Position numbers and translations under genes: made by a program
Assembly: GCA_016302725.1 (NCBI GenBank)
Contig: JAEDNB010000033.1
Span: 1 to 14,678, forward strand
Length of the DNA: 14,678 nt
Reading direction: 5' to 3'
From: Lentisphaeria bacterium
Lineage (GTDB): Bacteria; Verrucomicrobiota; Lentisphaeria; Oligosphaerales; Oligosphaeraceae
Shown: in pieces, positions 1-6,493 of the stretch
How positions within the stretch are numbered: the stretch's first letter is position 1
How the letters are laid out: the number at the start of each line of letters is the position of its first letter
Notes under the pieces: generated by a model
Seen by the model: the letters and a program-made list of their open reading frames with translations, nothing else
The model's database searches: none
Told to the model about the DNA's origin: nothing

Positions 1-36
1 AATGGAAAACCGTTGTATCGCTAGACTATAGGTTGG

Positions 37-75
37 TAGATTTCTAGATAACTAGATAACTAGATTTCTAGAATC
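37..75. repeat. CTAG-rich octamer tandem array
   Basis: Four consecutive 8-bp units starting with CTAG lie at 44-51, 52-59, 60-67 and 68-75 (CTAGATAA, CTAGATAA, CTAGATTT, CTAGAATC). The 12-mer TAGATTTCTAGA occurs at 37-48 and again at 61-72, exactly three units apart, and another CTAG lies at 21-24. The surrounding 1-102 is AT-rich, unlike the rest of the window. CTAG is a rare tetramer in many bacterial genomes, so five copies in 55 bp is notable. Function is unknown: a protein-binding array, the edge of a mobile element or a decayed intergenic repeat are all possible. Confidence 0.6.
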
Positions 76-97
76 AAATTAATCAATAATTTAATGT

Positions 98-169
98 AAA
101 AACCCCGGTTGGTCCATGCGCAGCATGGGCCAGCTCTCTGTGGTCGACCTGCGCCCGGCTTGCCGGGCG
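98..169 (-). terminator. Possible terminator region with two GC-rich hairpins
   Basis: Downstream of the minus-strand hydrolase gene (stop at 233) there are two hairpins. The first pairs 152-158 with 163-169 (CGCCCGG / CCGGGCG) around a 4-nt loop. The second pairs 111-119 with 123-131 (GGTCCATGC / GCATGGGCC, one imperfect pair) around a 3-nt loop. Reading on the minus strand, the second is followed after eight bases by TTTTT (complement of 98-102). That gap is longer than usual for an intrinsic terminator, so the call is tentative. Nothing else that looks coding is seen in 1-232. Confidence 0.3.
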
Positions 170-232
170 TTTCCGTGCTCTCCGTGTTACCCCTCCGTGT
201 AAAGCGGCAGCGCTTCCGTGCTTATTCCCCCC

Positions 233-2224
233 TTATTGTTCCAGGAGGAGGATGGTGACATCTTCCAGGGGGGGCAGGGGGAATCGTCCGGGGGAAACAG
301 GTGGGGGGAGCTTTCCCTTCCCCAGGAGGAGTGTTGCTTTGCGCCACTGTGCGGGGGTGTCCAGGGTGATTCCTTGGAGGGTGGGGACATTATCCAGGGG
401 TCTGAGGGCACCCACGTGGTTTGTGATGTGGACGAGGAGATTTCCCTGGTGTGTTTCCCGGACTGTCAGGGAGACCCCTGCGGGGGCGTTTTCCAGGCGG
501 TATTGGAGGTGAAGGTCCTTGAGGATGGCCTGGAGCCACTGTCGGAGGGAGATAAGGGGGAAGCCGTAGTAGAATTCGAAGAGGCCTCCGGAGAAGAGGC
601 AGGCCTTTCCTTTGCCCACGGCATTGCGGATGGCCACGGGGAGCTGAGGGGTGCCCGGGCGTGCGGCGTAGCATCCCTTCAGGGGGGCGGGGATTCGTCC
701 AACGATTTCTGCGTTGGGGAGAGGTGCCACGGGGAAGACCCAGGCGGGGGAGGGCATGTATCCGAAGGCATTGTCCACGGTGAAGCCTTCCCATTGAAGG
801 GAGAGATAGTTGAAGCGTTTTTGGTGGACCATTTCCTGGACCTGTTGGATGCCCAGCCAGGGGGGGAGTGCCTTCCGGGGGGAGCCGTCTTCCTGGAACT
901 GAGCGAACTGTCCATCAGCCAGGAGTGTTCCGCCCTGGCTTGTGAAGTCGTGGCATGCCTCCAGGGTCTTTTCATCCAGGCACGCGGCATTGGGGGCCAG
1001 GAGGAGCCGGTATTTTTCCATGGCGCGGGGTTCCAGGTCCGTCACGATATCGTAGGGGAGGTTCAGGTGTTCCAGGAGGGCGCAGGCTCCCTGGACGGCG
1101 TCGTGGTAGTTTCCGGGGCGTTCCGTCTCCATGCCGCCCTTTCCGTAGAAATCGCTTTCTTCGGCGAGGCACAGGCTATGGCTGGCGGTATTGAAGCTGT
1201 AGAGGATGGCCACTTCCGCGCGGCTTTTTGTTTCCTGATAGTGTAGGTTGTTTTGGGCATCGAACTTCACCATGTCCAGGGCGGCGCGTCCGGCCTGGGT
1301 GAGGAAATTATCCGGGTTGCTGTGGATGCCCATCCAGACGCTGGCTCCATTTCCGATGGCGTCTGCGTAGCAGAGGCGCAGTTCCGTGGGGGTATGGAGG
1401 CACCATCCCCAGGGTTTATGGTCTGCGGCGAAGAAGATGACCGTGGGGCGGTCTCCGGCCACGGCCTCTGCCAGTTTTGCGTAGGCCGCGCATCTCCAAT
1501 AGGGGAGTTTTCGGGGTTCGCAGTAGAAGAAGAATCCCCCTTCCGTGCCCACCAGGTCATTGGTGGCCAGATGGGCGGCCATGGTGGCGGCATCGTGGGT
1601 TCCGGAGAAGAGGCCCTCGTTGAAATACATGCACCAGTGGGGGTTCACGGCCTTCACCTTTAGGCGCAGTGCCTTCTTGAAGGCCAGGACGCTTCGCAAG
1701 GTGAAGGCGTGGTGTTCCGCCGGGGTGGCTTGGGAGAGGGGCTTGCCCGTCTCGGCCAGGAATTTCTCCTGGCAGGCGGGGCAATGGCAGTCCTGGTAGG
1801 CGGGGCCGTCGAAGAAGAGTCCCTCCAGGGCAAAGTCTCCCAGGGATTCCACGCAGGAGAAGAAATAGTCCCGCCATCCGGAGTTCAGGCAGCAGGCGGG
1901 ATACGTGCCATAGAGGAGGGCCTGGCTGCCATCTGCCCTTTGGATGCTCCAGTCCTGGAAATGGGGTGCCAGGGAGGGGCCCAGGATATGGCAGTTCATG
2001 TAGATGATGGTCTGGAGGCCCTGCTTCTGGGAGCGCTCCAGGTATTCCGCCACCAGTGCCTTGTGGCGTGCGGGGTCGTAGACGGCGCTGTAGAGGTCTG
2101 CGTGGGTATGGAGCAGTTGTTCCGTGTCAAAGCCGTTTTCAGCCCAGAATTCCGGCATGGACAGGGTTTTTTCCCTGCTTTGGAAATTGCATTGCAGGGC
2201 GGCGATGCGGAGATGTTTCTTCAT
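233..2224 (-). CDS. GHL6/GH42-like putative glycoside hydrolase with beta-galactosidase trimerisation-type domain
   Basis: The product is 663 aa and has no signal peptide, so it probably acts in the cytoplasm. Seen in the sequence: an N-terminal TIM-barrel-like half (about 1-320) with GLFFDGPAYQDCHCPAC at 135-151, placing Asp139 just before a C146-x-C148-x2-C151 cysteine cluster. Other conserved-looking acidic residues are Glu203 (YFNEG) and Glu228 (GTEGGF). A Rossmann-like segment starting near RAEVAILYSF resembles the glutamine-amidotransferase-like trimerisation domain of GH42 enzymes. The FFDGP...CxxC arrangement is known from the hypothetical glycosyl hydrolase 6 (GHL6) group; the assignment is from memory of the family, without a search. 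Start: ATG at 2224 gives MKKHLRIAALQCNF. It has no Shine-Dalgarno; a TTG at 2263 preceded by GGAAGGA would add 13 proline-rich residues and seems less likely. It lies about 300 bp after the pseudopilin, in the same orientation, and belongs to the carbohydrate locus by context. The substrate cannot be read from the sequence. Confidence 0.75.
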   Translation of the reverse strand: MKKHLRIAALQCNFQSREKTLSMPEFWAENGFDTEQLLHTHADLYSAVYDPARHKALVAEYLERSQKQGLQTIIYMNCHILGPSLAPHFQDWSIQRADGSQALLYGTYPACCLNSGWRDYFFSCVESLGDFALEGLFFDGPAYQDCHCPACQEKFLAETGKPLSQATPAEHHAFTLRSVLAFKKALRLKVKAVNPHWCMYFNEGLFSGTHDAATMAAHLATNDLVGTEGGFFFYCEPRKLPYWRCAAYAKLAEAVAGDRPTVIFFAADHKPWGWCLHTPTELRLCYADAIGNGASVWMGIHSNPDNFLTQAGRAALDMVKFDAQNNLHYQETKSRAEVAILYSFNTASHSLCLAEESDFYGKGGMETERPGNYHDAVQGACALLEHLNLPYDIVTDLEPRAMEKYRLLLAPNAACLDEKTLEACHDFTSQGGTLLADGQFAQFQEDGSPRKALPPWLGIQQVQEMVHQKRFNYLSLQWEGFTVDNAFGYMPSPAWVFPVAPLPNAEIVGRIPAPLKGCYAARPGTPQLPVAIRNAVGKGKACLFSGGLFEFYYGFPLISLRQWLQAILKDLHLQYRLENAPAGVSLTVRETHQGNLLVHITNHVGALRPLDNVPTLQGITLDTPAQWRKATLLLGKGKLPPPVSPGRFPLPPLEDVTILLLEQ

Positions 2225-2521
2225 GGGGGGTGTGGGATGTGCGCAGGGAGTCCGGGAAGGCAAGGGGGCGTGTTGTCCTTCCGCCTGTCCACCTTCCTGC
2301 CAGTCCCGTTTTTTCCGGGGGGGCTCCCTCCCCCTTGTGCCGATTCCCGGGGGAGGGAGGGGGGTTGGGCTGACGTCTATCCCTGGGGGGCTCTGCGGCG
2401 AACTCCGCGTGCCTTTGGCCGGCGCGAGTAAAGACGGGGGAGAGCCCGCCCATTACCGTCCTGGCCAAAATCCCTGGGGCTTTTCCCATGCCTCCACGAA
2501 TGCTTGGCCTGAGGCAGGGCG
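2225..2521. other. Intergenic region with one strong inverted repeat
   Basis: This 297-bp gap separates the pseudopilin stop from the hydrolase start. It holds a perfect 10-bp inverted repeat, TCCCTCCCCC at 2325-2334 and GGGGGAGGGA at 2349-2358, with a 14-nt loop. On the minus strand the hairpin is followed by GCCCCCCGGAAAAAACGG rather than a T-tract, so it may slow or stabilise a transcript but is not a classical intrinsic terminator. I see no convincing promoter for the downstream gene and no credible coding sequence here. Confidence 0.4.
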
Positions 2522-3379
2522 CTAGCGCTTGTCGCCGCCGTAGACGTCGCAGTTGGGGTACCAGTAGTAGTCGGAGATCAGGTAGTCGGTTCCGGTATCG
2601 GGGTTGGTGCTCTTTGCCTTGGAGATGGCGACCGTCTCCACATGGCCGTCGGAGAGGGAGAGATTGATTTGGTTGCTGTGTCGGAAGAAGTTGTTCACAT
2701 TGGAGGCGTGGCTGACGTAGTTGGGGGTCAGCACGATGGAGGTGGAGTATTGCAGATTGGTGCCGATGGCGTTTTCGGCGCTGCCGTCAAAGAGGTTCAC
2801 ATGGAGGGAGGGGAACTTGATGGAACTGATGCGGTGCCAGTTGGCGGCGGCCTTGGTGCTGGCGTTGGTCATCCACTGGGCGGAATTCCCCCGGTAGTAC
2901 CAGCCCATGCCGGCGGACACCTGGTAGCTGATGTTGCCCATGACCCGGTGGTTGGTGGGGCAGGAGGGGCAGAGGGTCACCTTGTGCCAGGCGGACTTGT
3001 CCTCCTGGCCACTGGCGGTGCGGTTGGCGGCGGGGTCTTTGTTCAGCCATTGGGCGTTGAACATGGGGGTTCCGGGAATCAGGGGGTTGACGCCAAACCA
3101 GGTGTAGGTGTAACCGTCCGTGATGCCGTTTCCGTAGACGATGGGGGCGGCGGCGGCGTCCCCCATGGGCCTGGTGGAGAAGGCAATCATGGGCAGGAAG
3201 TCGTCGTAGTCTCCGGCGTAGAGGATGTTGCCCAGCTGGAGTTGCTTCAGGTTGTTGGTGCAGGAGATGGCGCGGGCCTTTTCCCGGGCCTTGGAGAGGG
3301 CGGGCAGCAGCATGGCGGCCAGGATGGCGATGATGGCGATGACCACCAACAGTTCAATGAGGGTAAAACGGTGTTTCAT
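2522..3379 (-). CDS. Type II pseudopilin-like protein, prepilin N-terminus and H-X9-DG C-terminus
   Basis: The product is 285 aa. Residues 5-27 are a class III prepilin-type hydrophobic segment beginning FTLIELLVVIAIIAIL, with the conserved Glu at +5 of the mature form (Glu9). The residue before the expected cleavage point is Arg4, not the usual Gly. Cys40, in the ISCTNNLKQLQLG stretch, and C137-x2-C140 (CPSC) are visible. Near the C-terminus His234 and Asp244-Gly245 form the H-X9-DG motif known from the prepilin-associated families that are greatly expanded in Lentisphaerota and Planctomycetes. Such proteins are expected in the inner membrane or a periplasmic pseudopilus; their exact job is not established. 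The start is clear: ATG at 3379 with GGAGG 10 nt upstream. It is transcribed from its own promoter (3465-3532), which shares an operator-like element with the GH78-like operon. This suggests co-regulation with the glycosidases and a role in substrate binding or export. Confidence 0.9.
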   Translation of the reverse strand: MKHRFTLIELLVVIAIIAILAAMLLPALSKAREKARAISCTNNLKQLQLGNILYAGDYDDFLPMIAFSTRPMGDAAAAPIVYGNGITDGYTYTWFGVNPLIPGTPMFNAQWLNKDPAANRTASGQEDKSAWHKVTLCPSCPTNHRVMGNISYQVSAGMGWYYRGNSAQWMTNASTKAAANWHRISSIKFPSLHVNLFDGSAENAIGTNLQYSTSIVLTPNYVSHASNVNNFFRHSNQINLSLSDGHVETVAISKAKSTNPDTGTDYLISDYYWYPNCDVYGGDKR

Positions 3380-3464
3380 GGTATTTTGGCCTCCGGAAAA
3401 TCAGGAAGGGGGCAGGATAAGGATGGAGACAAAAGGAATGGCGAATTCCCTCCGTCCACGGGAA

Positions 3465-3532
3465 AGTATCGGCAAAAAATCCTCCGAATGAAAATATTCT
3501 TTGGATAAAAAATAGGAAGATTTGGAAAAATG
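3465..3532 (-). promoter_or_regulatory. Pseudopilin promoter with shared 26-bp operator-like element
   Basis: Read on the minus strand, an element at 3532-3507 contains TTTTTCC, then AAT, then TTCCTATTTTTT. It matches the element upstream of the GH78-like gene at 22 of 26 positions. Exactly 36 bp further on is GATACT (complement of 3465-3470), a -10-like hexamer, preceded at 18 bp by TTTTCA, a weak -35. Within the element TTCCAAAT and TTCCTATT repeat at a 9-bp interval, about one helical turn, as expected for an AraC-family monomer contacting two adjacent grooves. The 5' untranslated region would be roughly 80 nt. That the divergent AraC-type regulator binds here is inference. Confidence 0.6.
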
Positions 3533-3566
3533 GGCAAAGGCCCCCGGGGGGGAGGGGGGCTTTTGC
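3526..3566 (-). terminator. Intrinsic terminator of the GH78-like/exported-protein operon
   Basis: Twenty bases after the stop of the exported protein gene, minus-strand GCAAAAGCCCCC (3566-3555) pairs with GGGGGCCTTTGC (3545-3534), a 12-bp stem with one mismatch and a 9-nt loop. It is followed by CCCATTTTTCC; the TTTTT is the complement of 3526-3530. This is the best intrinsic terminator in the window. Its T-tract is also the first part of the operator-like element of the next promoter, so the end of one unit and the control of the next overlap. Confidence 0.6.
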
Positions 3567-3585
3567 GCCGATTGGGTGGCGGGGG

Positions 3586-6474
3586 TCATTCCAGGCGCCA
3601 CTGGAAAGCCTCTTGGGTCACCGTCATTCTTCCCAATCCCGTGTCCACCAGGTCGAGGCCCTGGGGTTTTTCCAGGGGATTTCCCTCAGCGTCGAGGGGT
3701 GTCGCCTTGTGGGCCTGGAGATTGCCCAGGCTTTCTTCCTCCAGGAAGGGGACGGGGACCAGCCGGGTGGTCGTTTCCTCAGGCAGGAGGGCGTAGGCCT
3801 GTGCGGCGGACAGTTCCGGGAAATCGGTCAGGACGCCCCTGCCGTCCACGTAGACATAGAGGTCCCCGCTCACATAGTCGACCCTATGTCCTTCTTCCAG
3901 GGCGGAGTATTCCAGGAATTGTCCTGGGAGGACGGCGGCGTATCCGAAGGGGGGGAGGGTTCGTTCCACGCCGTCCACATCCACGGTCCAATCCTGCTGG
4001 GGATTTCGGTTCACCCAGATTTCCAGCCCGTTCTGGTATCGGAGGTAGACCTTTCCCTCGTTTTTCCGTCCTTGTTTCAGCATATCGGTGGCGGTGAGGA
4101 GGTCGTCTTCGCACTGGTATTGGATTACCTCCACGGGGACTCCGGCATAGAGTTCCTGGAGTTGTCGCATCATGTAGTAGCTTTTGGCCAGGTTTCGGAA
4201 GACCTGTGGGGTGTATTTGTCCTCCCGATAGGGTCCCAGGATGGTGTTGGCCTCCTTTCCTCCCCAGAGGTGTCCGATGTTTCCGTAGACGATTTGGGCG
4301 GAGACGAGGTAGTCCACGCTTTCCTGGTTTTTCCCCAGGTCGTATCCGTTCATGTTTTCCAGGGGGTTGATTTTCCGGATTTTGAAATCGGGCATGGGGA
4401 GTGCGTCGGGTTCGTTGCATTGGGCGTATCCCGTATCCAGGCATCCTGCCCAGAACATTTCCGCATTTCCCTCGCTCCAGATGGGGCCGCCGTAGTATTG
4501 GCGCATTTCCTGGAGGAGTTTGGCGTAGTGGAGCATGACGCTTCGGAAGGTGGCGGCGCCGGGGGTATGGGGGTTGTAGTCCACCAGGCCCCAGGGGGGG
4601 GTATTGGTGGTTTCGTCCAGGTAGCAGGCATTCCAGGGGTATCCCTTTTTGAAGCGTGGGGTGAATTCCTGGAAAGCCATCCGCTGTGCCAGGGGGTTCA
4701 TTTGATAGGAGGAGTCCCATCCGGCCAAGAGGGTGTCGTCGGACCATTGGATGAGGGTGTCGTACTGGAAATATTTTCCGGCGAGGGGGTGGATGACGCG
4801 GTTGTCCTGGTATGGGGCGACCCTGGGGAAGATCCGGGCCATTTCCTGGAAGAAGGGTTGGAGGACGGCCTCCCCCCCTGCCTCCTGGTTTGCGCGGAGG
4901 GAGAAGGTGAAGGAATTGCTGTGGAGGGGGGTGCGGAACTCGTCGGTATGGGTGCGCAGGAAGATGTCCTTGAGCCCGTAGTCCCGCAGTCGTTTCCCGT
5001 AGTCCAATTCCCTTCGTGCGTCCTGTGGGCCGCCCACCTCGTACATTCGGGTATGGCAGACCAGCCCCTTCATCTCATCGAAAAATTTGCTGCGGGGGTG
5101 GGGGATGTTGGGGAGGACATCCTCCAGGGTGGGGGCGATGGTGAGGAAGAGGCGTTCCCGGAGGGGGTTCTTTCCGCCCCGGTTCACAGGCAGATAGAGG
5201 GTGCCTCCCGCGAGGCTGGCGGAGTCTTCCCCCAGCACCTTGGCCCCCTGCAGGCCATGCCTGCTTGCCCCGGCAAGGAATTCCGAGGCGTTGCTGGAAT
5301 ACCAATCCACGAAGAGGGAGACAAAGGCGTTGTCATTGACCAGGAGGCGGGGATAGTCCCACCGGTAGTTGAGGTAGGAGAGGGAGAAGAGCCGGGGGGC
5401 GGGGAAGCCCTTCACGGCGCCGCAGTCGAAGGCCTCCGCCACGGGTTCCTGGCATTGGGCTTCCACGACCAAGGTGCGCCCCTTGAGGGCAAAGGAGTAG
5501 GTGAACTCCAGGGAGACGCCGCCCTTGGTCCATTGCCACCGGGCCGTGAGGCGGTCCCCCTGGCGCTCCGTCCCCAGGAGTGTCCCCTGGATTTCCGGGT
5601 CTCCGGGGGCGAAGGCCACTCCCTCCTTCCTGGCGCGGAGGCCTGCGCCGGCCATGGGCTGGAAGGGGGTGGCCCCGGCAAAGGCGGCCGTCACCTCCCC
5701 CAGGTCCCCGCGCCTGGGTTCGTAGGCGTATAGGAGGCTGCCGTCCTGTCCGTCATAGCGGAAGAGGAAGCGTCCCCCTTCCTCGGCCAGGGAGGTCTGG
5801 AAATCTCCGGGAGGCGGGGTGGGGAGCATGGTGTCCGCGGTGGTGAGATAGTCGTCCAGCCCTTGAGTGAGTTCCGGGGGATAGTCGACGGGATTGACCT
5901 GGAAGGTCTGGACCATGTCGAAATGGAGGGCGTCTCCAGGCTGGATATCCTTTCCTCCTTCGAAGGCGATGCCGGTGATGGAGAGGGGGAATTTGGCCTT
6001 TGGGGGGATGACGAAGGAGCTGGTGCACCACCAGGGTTTCCTGGCCCAGAAGCTGGCGTTGTTGCGGGTGCGCAGGGTGAATTTCTTTCCGGTGGCGTCC
6101 TGGAGTTGAAGGAGGTTTGTGGTTTTTCCGCTGGCCGGGCAGAGGACCCAGAGGCTGAGGCCGTGGACGGGTTTGGGGATGACCAGTGCGGGGGCGGGGG
6201 TGAGGGTCACGCGCCCCTTTCCCGTGAACTCCAGCCTTCCGGAGACCTCGTCCCAGAGGGAGAATTGGTTTCCCAGGGAGAGTTTTCCCGGGCCGGAGAC
6301 CTTCCAGGCGTCCAGGCCGTCGATTTTCGCGGACCACAGGATTCCCTTTTCGGGGCGTGGCAGGTCTCCGGTCAGGATTTCATAGGGTCGGCGATAGTAT
6401 TCCGGGCTTTGGGCGAACACGAGGGGGAGTCCCGGGAGAAGTGCGAGGAGAAGGAGGGAGAGGAGTCGCTTCAT
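3586..6474 (-). CDS. Large exported protein with glycoside-hydrolase-like barrel, family not recognised
   Basis: The product is 962 aa. Residues 1-21 are a signal peptide (KRLL, hydrophobic leucines, VFA before Q22), so it is secreted or periplasmic. Roughly 40-460 look beta-rich and may include carbohydrate-binding and beta-sandwich domains. Roughly 466-760 look like a TIM barrel, with strand-end motifs LVCHTRMYEV (471-480), IFLRTHTDEF (504-513), NACYLDETTN (615-624) and PIWSEGNAEMFW (664-675). Asp620/Glu621 and Glu668 are plausible catalytic acids. The tail (about 820-962) looks beta-rich, as in C-terminal domains of retaining barrel hydrolases. I do not recognise a CAZy family; a distant GH31/GH36/GH101-like hydrolase is my best guess. 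Start: ATG at 6474 with no clear Shine-Dalgarno, 19 nt after the GH78-like gene stop, so it is probably the second gene of that operon and translated with it. It would act outside the cell on the polymer before the cytoplasmic enzymes act. Confidence 0.7.
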   Translation of the reverse strand: MKRLLSLLLLALLPGLPLVFAQSPEYYRRPYEILTGDLPRPEKGILWSAKIDGLDAWKVSGPGKLSLGNQFSLWDEVSGRLEFTGKGRVTLTPAPALVIPKPVHGLSLWVLCPASGKTTNLLQLQDATGKKFTLRTRNNASFWARKPWWCTSSFVIPPKAKFPLSITGIAFEGGKDIQPGDALHFDMVQTFQVNPVDYPPELTQGLDDYLTTADTMLPTPPPGDFQTSLAEEGGRFLFRYDGQDGSLLYAYEPRRGDLGEVTAAFAGATPFQPMAGAGLRARKEGVAFAPGDPEIQGTLLGTERQGDRLTARWQWTKGGVSLEFTYSFALKGRTLVVEAQCQEPVAEAFDCGAVKGFPAPRLFSLSYLNYRWDYPRLLVNDNAFVSLFVDWYSSNASEFLAGASRHGLQGAKVLGEDSASLAGGTLYLPVNRGGKNPLRERLFLTIAPTLEDVLPNIPHPRSKFFDEMKGLVCHTRMYEVGGPQDARRELDYGKRLRDYGLKDIFLRTHTDEFRTPLHSNSFTFSLRANQEAGGEAVLQPFFQEMARIFPRVAPYQDNRVIHPLAGKYFQYDTLIQWSDDTLLAGWDSSYQMNPLAQRMAFQEFTPRFKKGYPWNACYLDETTNTPPWGLVDYNPHTPGAATFRSVMLHYAKLLQEMRQYYGGPIWSEGNAEMFWAGCLDTGYAQCNEPDALPMPDFKIRKINPLENMNGYDLGKNQESVDYLVSAQIVYGNIGHLWGGKEANTILGPYREDKYTPQVFRNLAKSYYMMRQLQELYAGVPVEVIQYQCEDDLLTATDMLKQGRKNEGKVYLRYQNGLEIWVNRNPQQDWTVDVDGVERTLPPFGYAAVLPGQFLEYSALEEGHRVDYVSGDLYVYVDGRGVLTDFPELSAAQAYALLPEETTTRLVPVPFLEEESLGNLQAHKATPLDAEGNPLEKPQGLDLVDTGLGRMTVTQEAFQWRLE

Positions 6475-6493
6475 GGGGAGTGCGTCGTGGGCT

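Noticed and set aside
37..75. CRISPR-like array
   Set aside because: Units are 8 bp and contiguous, without spacers and without cas genes nearby.
2139..2489. Possible small minus-strand gene upstream of the GHL6-like gene
   Set aside because: Its Pro/Arg-rich translation runs through the G/C hairpin and overlaps the start of the real gene in another frame.
3613..5733. Long plus-strand open frame opposite the exported protein gene
   Set aside because: It is the antisense shadow of a GC-rich gene with a signal peptide and domain motifs; the plus-strand product is Gly/Val/Glu-rich with no recognisable motif.
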